Part shown: positions 50,666 through 58,829 of the stretch, piece by piece
How the letters are laid out: the number at the start of each line of letters is the position of its first letter
Position numbering within the stretch: the stretch's first letter is position 1
Origin: G963422705 sp963422705
GTDB lineage: Bacteria; Poribacteria; WGA-4E; WGA-3G
DNA length: 64,000 nucleotides
Assembly: GCA_963422705.1 (NCBI GenBank)
Contig: OY730443.1
Coordinates: 3,844,001 to 3,908,000 of the forward strand
Reading direction: 5' to 3'
Translations under genes and position numbers: made by a program
The notes under the pieces: model-generated
Database searches by the model: none
What the model was told of the DNA's origin: nothing
Seen by the model: only the letters and a program-made list of their open reading frames with translations

Positions 50666-51991
50666 ATGTCCAATCAACTTATCGGTGTAGAGAATTTCAA
50701 TTGGAAGAAATGGGATGCATGTACCCACTGTGGGCTTTGTTTACCATCCTGCCCTACCTATCGAGAATTAGGATTGGAAACCGATTCTCCACGCGGCAGG
50801 TTGTATCTTATGGGTAGTGCCTTTAAGAAGGGAAGTTCCACACCCCTCACCGAAGATTGGGGGGAATACATATACCGCTGCTTGGATTGCCGGGCGTGCG
50901 AAACCGCTTGCCCTTCCGGCGTTCACTTCGGTGAACTCCTTGAAGAAGCACGCGGTATCTATGAAATGAATGCTTCCCGTTCAACCGCTTACCGGTTTTG
51001 GAGTAACCTTGTCTTTAAGCAAATTCTGCCCCACAAAGAGCGCTTAGAATTTATCTTTGATTTGATGTGGCTCTACCAGCGTCTCGGGCTCCGTTGGCTC
51101 GTTCAAAAAAGCGGGATTCTGAAGCGTCTCGGGCGTCTGGGTGCGATGGAATCGCTCATGCCCAAAATCTCGGCGCCTCACCTAAAGTATACGATGCGTG
51201 AATTCACACCGGCCGATGGTGAAACGCGGTATCGCGTCGGGTTCATCCCCGGGTGTATCATGAACCAAACCTTCACCGAGACAAACTTGGCAACCGTGCG
51301 TGTCTTAACACGGAACGGTTGCGACGTCATCATACCGCATCAACAGACGTGTTGCGGCGCACTGCATCTTCACAACGGCGTTCGCGATACCGCAAAAACC
51401 CTCGCAAAACGGAATATTGACGTGTTTGACATCCATAATTTAGACGCAATCATCATCAATTCCGCGGGGTGTGGCGCAACACTGAAGGAGTATGGGCTCC
51501 TATTAGAACGCGACGCGGATTACGGAGAGAAAGCCCAACGCTTCAGCAGTAAAATAAAAGACATTAGCGAATTTCTAGCCGGCATCGAGATGGCCCCGCC
51601 CCCCGAAGGAAAGTTCAGCCGCGCAATCCGTGTCACTTATGATGAACCGTGTCACCTGTTACACGGACAAGGTATCACGCTGCAACCGCGTAAAATCCTA
51701 CAAGCAATTCCCGGAATCGATTTAGTTCCTTTGACGGAATCGGATTGGTGTTGCGGCAGCGCCGGTATCTACAACATCACGCAGCCCGAACTCTCAAAAG
51801 AGATTCTCGCCCGGAAAATGGCACATATCACCGAAACCGGTGCCGATATTGTCGCAACGGGGAACCCCGGATGCTTATTGCAGATTCAACAAGGCATTCG
51901 AAACCACGGATTACGCATGAAGGCACTGCACCCGGTAGATTTGCTCGATTATGCCTATCGCGGAATTTCACCCGAAGAGTGGGATACATAA
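50666..51991 (+). CDS. glcF: Glycolate oxidase iron-sulfur subunit-like protein GlcF
   Basis: The 441-residue protein carries two N-terminal 4Fe-4S motifs (CTHCGLCLPSCPTYRE near residue 19, CLDCRACETACPSGVHFGE near residue 72). Two CCG domains follow, with CC pairs at QTCCGALHLHNG and SDWCCGSAGIYN. It is a GlcF/LutA-type electron-transfer subunit that partners a GlcD-type flavoprotein at the membrane. A GlcD-like gene is at the other end of the window. The gene directly follows the repeat copy. Confidence 0.93.
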   Translation: MSNQLIGVENFNWKKWDACTHCGLCLPSCPTYRELGLETDSPRGRLYLMGSAFKKGSSTPLTEDWGEYIYRCLDCRACETACPSGVHFGELLEEARGIYEMNASRSTAYRFWSNLVFKQILPHKERLEFIFDLMWLYQRLGLRWLVQKSGILKRLGRLGAMESLMPKISAPHLKYTMREFTPADGETRYRVGFIPGCIMNQTFTETNLATVRVLTRNGCDVIIPHQQTCCGALHLHNGVRDTAKTLAKRNIDVFDIHNLDAIIINSAGCGATLKEYGLLLERDADYGEKAQRFSSKIKDISEFLAGIEMAPPPEGKFSRAIRVTYDEPCHLLHGQGITLQPRKILQAIPGIDLVPLTESDWCCGSAGIYNITQPELSKEILARKMAHITETGADIVATGNPGCLLQIQQGIRNHGLRMKALHPVDLLDYAYRGISPEEWDT

Positions 51992-52029
51992 AACGTGTCA
52001 AATTTCTGAATTTCTATGGTAAATAAATA

Positions 52030-52605
52030 ATGGTTTTGTCAGATAGAGATATTCTCCAGTATATGGCGTTAGGGAAAATTAAGATTACACCCGCACCACA
52101 TCTTCAGACTCAGTTAGGCAGTTGCTCAATTGACTTTAGGTTGGCTAACACATTTCGCGTATTTGAACATAGCAAATACCCCTATATCGACTTGCACACC
52201 GACATTGATTTTGCCGACTTAATGCGATGTGTCGAAGTCTCCAACGGCGATACCTTCACCATGCAGCCAGGGGAGTTCGTACTTGCCTCAACACAAGAAA
52301 AGCTGGAATTAGCATCCGACGTGATGGCCCGCCTTGAAGGACGAAGTAGCTTGGGCAGATTAGGAATTATTGTACACAGTACCGCCGGCCTTTTTGACCC
52401 GGGCTGGGTAGGAACAGCCACTTTGGAACTCGGGAACTTGGGGAGGATGCCCGTCAAGTTGTACCCCGGCATGCGGATTTGTGCTTTTACCTTTGAGCAG
52501 CTCTCTTCACCTGCAAAGGTGCCATACCGCTTGAAACCGACTAACAAATATGCAGGGCAAAATGGACCCGAGACGAGCCGGTTCTCCAAAGACTTTGAAG
52601 TTTAA
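52030..52605 (+). CDS. dcd: dCTP deaminase, bifunctional-type signature
   Basis: The 191-residue protein is a trimeric dCTP deaminase, which makes dUTP from dCTP. GRSSLGRLGIIVHSTAGLFD near residue 108 holds the phosphate and catalytic segments; VGTATLELGNLG gives the catalytic Glu. The TAG sequence (instead of TAH in E. coli Dcd) resembles enzymes that also hydrolyse dUTP to dUMP. That reading is inference. The C-terminal NKYAGQNGPETSRF closes the active site. Confidence 0.92.
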   Translation: MVLSDRDILQYMALGKIKITPAPHLQTQLGSCSIDFRLANTFRVFEHSKYPYIDLHTDIDFADLMRCVEVSNGDTFTMQPGEFVLASTQEKLELASDVMARLEGRSSLGRLGIIVHSTAGLFDPGWVGTATLELGNLGRMPVKLYPGMRICAFTFEQLSSPAKVPYRLKPTNKYAGQNGPETSRFSKDFEV

Positions 52606-52938
52606 TAGCAATGCTGCACAAGCGCTTCACTCACCCTCGCGTTCGAAAATCTGCTAAAATCTTCGGCAATTTTATGCCTAATAATTTGGCAATTCGCCAG
52701 GTTTGATAGACAGCGAACTGACATTTCTAACAATGAATCGTGTCAATTCAACGCGACATCGAATTGGCATATATTTTGCACTATATCAATCAGGTTCGTC
52801 AAATATAATGAATTGCGAATTCAGGAACGAACCACTGATTTATTATTTATGAGAGGTGGGCCACAGGAAATCAACAACGTTTACATGATTCGCAATTTTC
52901 CTGAAAAAACCGCCCATACCCTATAATTAGGAGGCTTA
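52606..52938 (+). other. 333-nt leader of glnA with sigma-54 promoter
   Basis: The region is AT-rich. It holds a short inverted repeat TGGCAATTCGCCA (about 52688-52700) and several GAATTGCG/CGCAATT motifs, which might be regulator sites. No gene is seen. Confidence 0.5.
52765..52780 (+). promoter_or_regulatory. Sigma-54 (RpoN) promoter upstream of glnA
   Basis: TGGCAT (52765-52770), 5 nt, TTGCA (52776-52780) matches the -24/-12 consensus TGGCAC-N5-TTGCA with one mismatch. GG and GC are spaced by 10 nt as required. It lies 158 nt before glnA. No sigma-54 gene is in the window. Confidence 0.7.
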
Positions 52939-54360
52939 ATGTCAATGACACCTAGTGAGGTAATTCAGCTCGCAAAAGACAATGATATAAAGATAGTCGA
53001 TCTGAAATTCATGGATTTGCCGGGGATGTGGCAGCATTTCTCAATCATGGCAGGCGAATTAAACGAATCTCTTTTTGAAGAGGGAAGCGGCTTTGATGGT
53101 TCGAGTATCCGAGGCTTCCAAGCCATTAACGAGAGCGATATGTTGCTCTTCCCCGACCCGACAACGGCAATCATCGACCCTGTCTGTAACGTCCCAACGT
53201 TGAGCATGACTTGTAACATCAAGGATCCAATTACACTGGAAAATTACACCCGCGATGTTCGTCATATTGCACAGAAGGCAGAGGCGTATCTCCAATCTAC
53301 CGGCATTGCTGATATTAGCTATTGGGGACCAGAAGCTGAATTCTATCTACTTAACGATATCCGCTACGGACAGAGCCAAAACTCCGGTTTCTACGCTGTC
53401 GATTCCGTTGAGGGAAGTTGGAATTCTGGACGTGAAGAAAATCCGAACCTCGGATACAAACCGCGCTACAAAGAGGGGTATTTTCCAGTCCCGCCCTCTG
53501 ACTCACTTCAAGACATCCGGTCCGAAATCTGCTTGAAGCTCATTGAGTCCGGTATTGATGTAGAGTTACATCACCATGAAGTCGGTACCGCCGGACAAGG
53601 CGAAATCGATATCCGGTTCGATACCTTGACAACGATAGGCGATAAGATTGCGTTGTACAAGTACATTATCAAAAATGTCGCACGGGCACACAACCTAGTC
53701 GCAACCTTCATGCCTAAGCCGCTGTTCCAAGACAACGGTTCCGGTATGCATGTCCACCAGAGCCTCTGGAAGAACGGGAAAAACGTCTTCTACGACGCGG
53801 GGGGATACTCGCTACTCAGTGATGATGCCCTATACTACATCGGTGGCCTGCTGACGCACGCCCGTTCACTTTGCGCCATTATCGCACCGACGACAAATTC
53901 TTACAAACGTTTGGTCCCAGGTTATGAGGCACCCGTGAATATCGCATACTCGCAGCGGAACCGAAGTGCATGCGTCCGGATTCCCGTCTATTCAAAGAGT
54001 GAAAAGGGGAAACGCGTTGAATTCCGGACACCTGACCCGTCCTGTAACCCATACCTCGCCTTCAGTGCATTGCTCATGGCCGGACTTGACGGCATTCAGA
54101 ACCGTATACACCCCGGTGAACCGATGGATAAAGACCTTTATGAACTCGAGCCAGAAGAACTCGCCGATATTGAATCAACCCCCGTCTCTTTAGGGGACTC
54201 CCTTGACGCCCTTGAATCGGACCACGAATATCTTTTGAAGGGCGATGTCTTCACACAAGATGTGCTTGATGTCTGGCTCGATTACAAACGTGAAAATGAG
54301 GTAGACGCGATTAACATGCGGCCCCATCCCTACGAATTCTTTCTCTATCACGATATTTAA
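52939..54360 (+). CDS. glnA: Glutamine synthetase, type I (GlnA)
   Basis: The 473-residue enzyme makes glutamine from glutamate, ammonia and ATP. Signatures include GFDGSSIRGFQ near residue 52, the metal and glutamate site GPEAEFY, NGSGMHVHQSLWKNGK near residue 268, and RNRSACVRIP with RVEFRTPDPSCNPYLAFSAL. A Tyr in DKDLYELEPEEL (near residue 396) sits at the adenylylation site, typical of GSI-beta enzymes. AGGAGG lies 4 nt upstream of ATG 52939. The P-II gene follows 115 nt later and glnD is at the window's right end. Confidence 0.97.
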   Translation: MSMTPSEVIQLAKDNDIKIVDLKFMDLPGMWQHFSIMAGELNESLFEEGSGFDGSSIRGFQAINESDMLLFPDPTTAIIDPVCNVPTLSMTCNIKDPITLENYTRDVRHIAQKAEAYLQSTGIADISYWGPEAEFYLLNDIRYGQSQNSGFYAVDSVEGSWNSGREENPNLGYKPRYKEGYFPVPPSDSLQDIRSEICLKLIESGIDVELHHHEVGTAGQGEIDIRFDTLTTIGDKIALYKYIIKNVARAHNLVATFMPKPLFQDNGSGMHVHQSLWKNGKNVFYDAGGYSLLSDDALYYIGGLLTHARSLCAIIAPTTNSYKRLVPGYEAPVNIAYSQRNRSACVRIPVYSKSEKGKRVEFRTPDPSCNPYLAFSALLMAGLDGIQNRIHPGEPMDKDLYELEPEELADIESTPVSLGDSLDALESDHEYLLKGDVFTQDVLDVWLDYKRENEVDAINMRPHPYEFFLYHDI

Positions 54361-54475
54361 GTTATCTTTTGTGGGTGCACCGTCCCACGATTCGTCCAAT
54401 ATACCGCGATAAATAGCGGCAGGAATTCCGAGAGGCGCGCTGTCAAATCGTGCTTACTAGCAAGGAGAGAATCCT

Positions 54476-54814
54476 ATGAAGAAATTAGAATGTATTATCC
54501 GCCCCTTCAAGCTTGAGGAGGTTAAAGAAGCTCTCAGCAATGTCGGAGTGCGCGGAATGACCGTCAGCGAAGTGCGAGGTTTCGGACGCAGCCGAGGACA
54601 CACCGAACTCTACCGCGGCAGCGAATACACCATAGAATTTGTTCCTAAACTTAGACTTGAAATCGTTATTGCTGAAGAAAATGTTGATAAAGTCGTTGAG
54701 GCTGTACAGCAAGCCGCAGCAACAGGCAAAATCGGCGACGGGAAAATTTTCGTCTTACCCATTGACGAAACCATCCGTATCCGTACCGGTGAACGTGGTC
54801 CGGCTGCCATTTAA
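54476..54814 (+). CDS. glnB: Nitrogen regulatory protein P-II (GlnB/GlnK)
   Basis: The 112-residue protein senses 2-oxoglutarate and glutamine and controls glutamine synthetase and ammonium uptake. The T-loop RGHTELYRGSEYTIEF holds Tyr51, the uridylylation site. TGKIGDGKIFVLPIDE is the B-loop. GlnB and GlnK cannot be told apart from this sequence. No amtB gene follows. An AAGGAGAG lies upstream. Confidence 0.96.
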   Translation: MKKLECIIRPFKLEEVKEALSNVGVRGMTVSEVRGFGRSRGHTELYRGSEYTIEFVPKLRLEIVIAEENVDKVVEAVQQAAATGKIGDGKIFVLPIDETIRIRTGERGPAAI

Positions 54815-54857
54815 ACGGACGCGGCAAGCCTATCTGTTCGCGAGAACTTTTAACGGG

Positions 54858-54887
54858 GTAAGGGGAGACAAACCTGTCTGTCCTTAC
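54858..54887 (+). other. Hairpin 3' of glnB, possible weak terminator
   Basis: GTAAGG and AGACA pair with TGTCT and CCTTAC around a short loop, with two small bulges. No T-tract follows, so termination is doubtful. Confidence 0.4.
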
Positions 54888-54964
54888 TCACTATCAACCA
54901 ATAACACACCTCAGCGATAACCCTTCGTACACGGCATTGCGCTGTCCTCCTCAAGCCAACAAAA

Positions 54965-55285
54965 ATGCAAGAATACCAAAAACTATGCCAAAACCCGCAA
55001 ATCCAGGCACTTCGCCCGGCGGACACCCAAAAAACTAACACTGTATGGATACCAACGATGGAACAGCTCGAGCGGCTCTTACAGCAGAGACTTCCCTATC
55101 CGAAGACTGCTAGCTTCCGCCAAACCGCGGATGGATGGGAGTACCGCACTCGTCTCCGTGAATGGGCAACCGATTACGGTACCTATATTGACGTTCAACG
55201 TCGTTTTAGGGCTTCCCTACCTGAACTCGCGCTCTTAAAAGCGTTAATGGCAGCACTCGGCATCGGAGAAAGATGGATGGTATGA
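54965..55285 (+). CDS. Small protein of unknown function, 106 residues
   Basis: I do not recognise this protein. Residues 28-75 give TVWIPTMEQLERLLQQRLP and TADGWEYRTRLREWATDY, an amphipathic, helix-rich region with several Trp. The C-terminus (ELALLKALMAALGIGERWM) is helical. Its stop overlaps an ATG of the following frame (ATGA), and the next gene is close, so the two are probably one unit. A shorter start at Met32 is possible. Confidence 0.6.
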   Translation: MQEYQKLCQNPQIQALRPADTQKTNTVWIPTMEQLERLLQQRLPYPKTASFRQTADGWEYRTRLREWATDYGTYIDVQRRFRASLPELALLKALMAALGIGERWMV

Positions 55286-55302
55286 AAGGAGAATACAACG
55301 CT

Positions 55303-56019
55303 ATGGACTTTAGAACACTACTCTCAACAATCCAAGATTACCAACACGCAGGTACTCCCAATCTAGAGGTTCTAACCGGCCTGATGAACAACACGTTCGG
55401 CGCCTGGCTCGTTTCGCGCGGTGTGAGCTCTCTGGAGATGCTCAACGAGAATAAGTTATGTTTTAACGTAATGGGTGAGCTGAAAACGGATGCCCAACCG
55501 AGAATAGACGGAATTGCGTTCTATAACCGCTTTTTTACCGTTTTGCTTAGCGAGCTCTTCCAAGCCCCAAATGCTATCGCTGACGCGCTCCGGGCCTACA
55601 ATTCGGATGGGGATGGTGCTTACGTATGGCTCATACCGGATGGATACATGGCAGCACTCACACCGAGCGAACAAGACTGGGAGCAGCAAGGCGGCGGTTA
55701 CTTCTCACACGAATCCATCTGCATCTCCAACACGGCGGATAGGGATACGCGTTGTCACTTGGAGGTGCTTTATGAAGATACCGGCATCGAAAATGTCACG
55801 TGCGAATTTGACGTGCCGGCGCACCGTTCTGTGCACTACCGGCTGGATAAACTCAAAACCGCAGACGGTGCGCCCGTTATCCGGAAAGATGCGCCTGTCA
55901 GCTACAAAATCACAAGCCACGCCGCGCGAATTGTTGTTCAAGGCTCGCGCATCTTAACAAGCGGTGAAAACAACATGTTCGCCAGCTTCGGCACTGTTAT
56001 GGCGTGGTGCCCACAATAA
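55303..56019 (+). CDS. Protein with an Anabaena-sensory-rhodopsin-transducer-like C-terminal domain
   Basis: The 238-residue protein has two parts. Residues 1-100 are helical and unrecognised (DFRTLLSTIQDYQHAGTPN...). Residues 105-238 resemble the beta-barrel of Anabaena sensory rhodopsin transducer (YVWLIPDGYMAAL, FSHESICISNTADRDT, VHYRLDKLKTADG, RIVVQGSRILTSGENN). That family also occurs without rhodopsins and may bind small molecules or DNA. No rhodopsin gene is nearby. ATG 55303 is used because AAGGAG lies 12 nt upstream; ATG 55282 overlaps the previous stop and is an alternative. Confidence 0.7.
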   Translation: MDFRTLLSTIQDYQHAGTPNLEVLTGLMNNTFGAWLVSRGVSSLEMLNENKLCFNVMGELKTDAQPRIDGIAFYNRFFTVLLSELFQAPNAIADALRAYNSDGDGAYVWLIPDGYMAALTPSEQDWEQQGGGYFSHESICISNTADRDTRCHLEVLYEDTGIENVTCEFDVPAHRSVHYRLDKLKTADGAPVIRKDAPVSYKITSHAARIVVQGSRILTSGENNMFASFGTVMAWCPQ

Positions 56020-56056
56020 TCTTTAGCCCGGTTGTCCGTTCAGAAAAGATATAACT

Positions 56057-58678
56057 TTAGGACACTTTACCCCGCTTGGGATTCCAAAATGCGCTAATCA
56101 TGGCGGTAATCGGAATCGCCAAAACCAACCCTAATGTGCCTGCAAGGAGCCGCACAATCTCTGCTGATACGACACCGATGCTCAACAGCTGCGCGGGCGG
56201 CGACTTGAAGAAATCTAGATTCGGCGCAGTTATTGTCATAACCAATAGTAATTCTACCCCTAAATAGGCAAAAACCAAGGTATTTACCATCGTCCCGAGG
56301 ATATCCGTCCCTACGTTAAGCCCAGAGGCGATGAGCCGCCACGTCGGCATGTAGGGATTTGCACGCCGAATCTCCTCCATGCTCGATGCGACTTCAATTG
56401 CGCCGTCAACAGCTACGCCCAATACACCCATTAACATACCGGCTAACAGAATCTGCACAAAATCAAAAGGGGGTGTGCGTGTCGCTTCGACAATATCGGC
56501 AGAAATCGCGTTCTCTAACCCTGAAAAATGGAGGTGCCGCTGCGCAAATAGTACAATCAACCCTGCAACGAGGATGCCCCCCATCGTTCCAAGTACCGCT
56601 GAGAACGTTTTGCGACTCGGTCCAATTACGAAAACGAGGGACACAAATGCAACCACACCGGATGTCAACGTGACAATGAACACGGCGTTCGCGCCCCCTG
56701 AAATCATGGGTAGCATAAAAAAGTAAATAACCGCTGCCGATATTAGCATCGCGCACGCTGTACGAATCCCCTCAATTCGTCCGACAACGATGATGAGCAA
56801 CAGCATGCCGCCAACCATCCAGACGAGGAACCCATCGCGTCCATACTCTTGAATAATATTGACAAGTCCGATTTGCTCGGTATCGCCGCCCACGCGGCAT
56901 AGGACAACGTCCCCCGGTTCTGCAGGAATGCTGAGCAGCGGCATGTTGTGGTTGACAATATTGCGGAACACGATGCGCTTCCCTTCATACATACCGCTTA
57001 GCATCTTAACCTCAAGGACATGGTGCTCCGTCTTTGTGTCGTAAATGTTCAGCACCGGGGCTGGAGATGCTCGGGATTGCTCTCGAACACTGTACGTCTG
57101 CTCGTACTTTTTATCAGAAATCAGCCAACGACTGTCTTTCCACGGTTTAATCGAAACCTCTATCTCATCGGAAATGGGAATGTTACGTTCTATGAAAGCT
57201 TCTCGTAAAGCAGGTGAAAAGAATTGATTGTCCAAATCTTTGCGAGAATCTATCGCTACTGAAAAAAGAAATTCACCACTTGATTCAAGTAGGCGGATAA
57301 CCTTCCCTTTGGCATACTCGGCCCTGCTCAATAGTTGTCCGTCGGCGTCGTGTACCTCACGAATCGGCGCTGAATTCCGCTGTACGCGATAGTAAACAAA
57401 AACCGTCCCGATTAGCACGAGCCCCATCGCGATTGGCACTGCAATACGAGCGGGACTCCGCGGTTTATCTGCGCGGAAAAGTTCCTCCAACTCCTCCTCT
57501 GAAGGAAGTTTTTCGTGAATTTCCGTCTCCTCTACCTTTGCATATTGCGTTAAGAACCCTGCAATCGCTGCCGCTATCGGTACGGTGAGCACCAATCCAA
57601 TTGTACCCACAATCGCTTGAACAATCGCGACGGCAGTTGCCTCATCGTTTACGAGCCTCAAGAAGGGGTAAAGCACGCCTGCGTCCGGAAAATCGATGCG
57701 TGGTAGCAACAGCGTCATCATGTGGGCGCCCAGGTACGCGAAAATCAACGTATCCGCCATCGTCCCCATAATATCGCGTCCTACATTCAACCCTGCCCGA
57801 ATCGACTGCCGGACGGTGATGTTCGGGTTCACCTGTTTCACTTCGTGGACGCTTGACGAAATCGACATGCTAACATCCATCATCGCCCCGACAGCACCCA
57901 AGATGATGCCTGCCGAGAGAATACCGGTAAAGTTCCATCCGTGTGATACCGGTGTCCGCCACAATGCAATCCCTAGCTCTAAAAAACCGAATTCTTGCGT
58001 TAAGCCTGTTAACACTAGCACCTTTTGACTTAGCACCGACAAAACACCTACCGCCGCCAAACCACCAAGTGTCCCTAATACACCGGAAACCACTTTGAAA
58101 CTGAACCCTGTAATTAACAGGAACGTCGTCAATGTCAACGCTGCAGCGATGAGAAGTGCAACCGTAATCGGATTGTAACCGCTCAGCGTTAACGGAACTA
58201 GCAGATAGATTACCGCGAACGCTGTTACAAACAGCGTCAAGATTGCGCGGACGCCCTTCATTCCTGCAACGAGAATCATTAAAATACCTAAGACACCCGC
58301 TAGATAGAGCAAAAACGGTGTTCGGAAGTGCTCGCGCATTCGCACATTCTCAAGCTTCGGATGGGCTGGGGCCCGGAGGGGTACATCCAAAAATAGGACA
58401 TCTCCACGGTGCAGCACCCTGTCGCCGAATGCGCGCCCCGTCCAGATGTTATTTACGACAACCGTCTCACCACGAAATTGCCCTGAAAGCACACGGAATG
58501 TTAAAACCTGGTCCGCCTCGTCACTTGTGTCTATTGAAATAACACGCCCTAAACAGACGAGTACCGCCAACGCGCCGTCGTGTGTAATCTCAGCAAACCG
58601 ATATAACTTAACGTGGAGCACCGCAATGCTGATGAGAATCAGGAGGATACTTACCAGTTTTATGTCTCTTTTTTTCAT
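56057..58678 (-). CDS. YibE/F-like membrane protein with two fused units
   Basis: The 873-residue protein contains two YibE/F-type modules in tandem. Each has an N-terminal beta-rich extracytoplasmic part (VLTFRVLSGQFRGETVVVNN; VLEVKMLSGMYEGKRIVFRN) followed by about seven membrane helices. Both carry the same loop, GAVGAMMDVSMSISSSVHEV in unit one and GVLGVAVDGAIEVASSMEEI in unit two. GLNVGRDIMGTMADTLIFAY and GLNVGTDILGTMVNTLVFAY follow. An acidic linker near residues 400-440 separates them. Ordinary family members are about 350-400 residues, so this is an internal duplication. Function of the family is not known; transport has been proposed. Confidence 0.85.
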   Translation of the reverse strand: MKKRDIKLVSILLILISIAVLHVKLYRFAEITHDGALAVLVCLGRVISIDTSDEADQVLTFRVLSGQFRGETVVVNNIWTGRAFGDRVLHRGDVLFLDVPLRAPAHPKLENVRMREHFRTPFLLYLAGVLGILMILVAGMKGVRAILTLFVTAFAVIYLLVPLTLSGYNPITVALLIAAALTLTTFLLITGFSFKVVSGVLGTLGGLAAVGVLSVLSQKVLVLTGLTQEFGFLELGIALWRTPVSHGWNFTGILSAGIILGAVGAMMDVSMSISSSVHEVKQVNPNITVRQSIRAGLNVGRDIMGTMADTLIFAYLGAHMMTLLLPRIDFPDAGVLYPFLRLVNDEATAVAIVQAIVGTIGLVLTVPIAAAIAGFLTQYAKVEETEIHEKLPSEEELEELFRADKPRSPARIAVPIAMGLVLIGTVFVYYRVQRNSAPIREVHDADGQLLSRAEYAKGKVIRLLESSGEFLFSVAIDSRKDLDNQFFSPALREAFIERNIPISDEIEVSIKPWKDSRWLISDKKYEQTYSVREQSRASPAPVLNIYDTKTEHHVLEVKMLSGMYEGKRIVFRNIVNHNMPLLSIPAEPGDVVLCRVGGDTEQIGLVNIIQEYGRDGFLVWMVGGMLLLIIVVGRIEGIRTACAMLISAAVIYFFMLPMISGGANAVFIVTLTSGVVAFVSLVFVIGPSRKTFSAVLGTMGGILVAGLIVLFAQRHLHFSGLENAISADIVEATRTPPFDFVQILLAGMLMGVLGVAVDGAIEVASSMEEIRRANPYMPTWRLIASGLNVGTDILGTMVNTLVFAYLGVELLLVMTITAPNLDFFKSPPAQLLSIGVVSAEIVRLLAGTLGLVLAIPITAMISAFWNPKRGKVS

Positions 58679-58829
58679 ATTTTTTTATTTTCCCCTCACT
58701 TTGTGCTTCGCTTATGCACAGTGTTAGGCGGCAAAAACCGTGTTAATAGACAGAAAGGGCGTGCTAAGTAGGATTATCGCTGTATCATCATAAATAGGGG
58801 CGGGCAGTACTGTTGCCAAAATTTGGGCA

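Noticed and set aside
55303..56019. Light-sensing (rhodopsin) system
   Set aside because: No retinal protein is encoded in the window, and the transducer-like domain occurs in many non-phototrophs.
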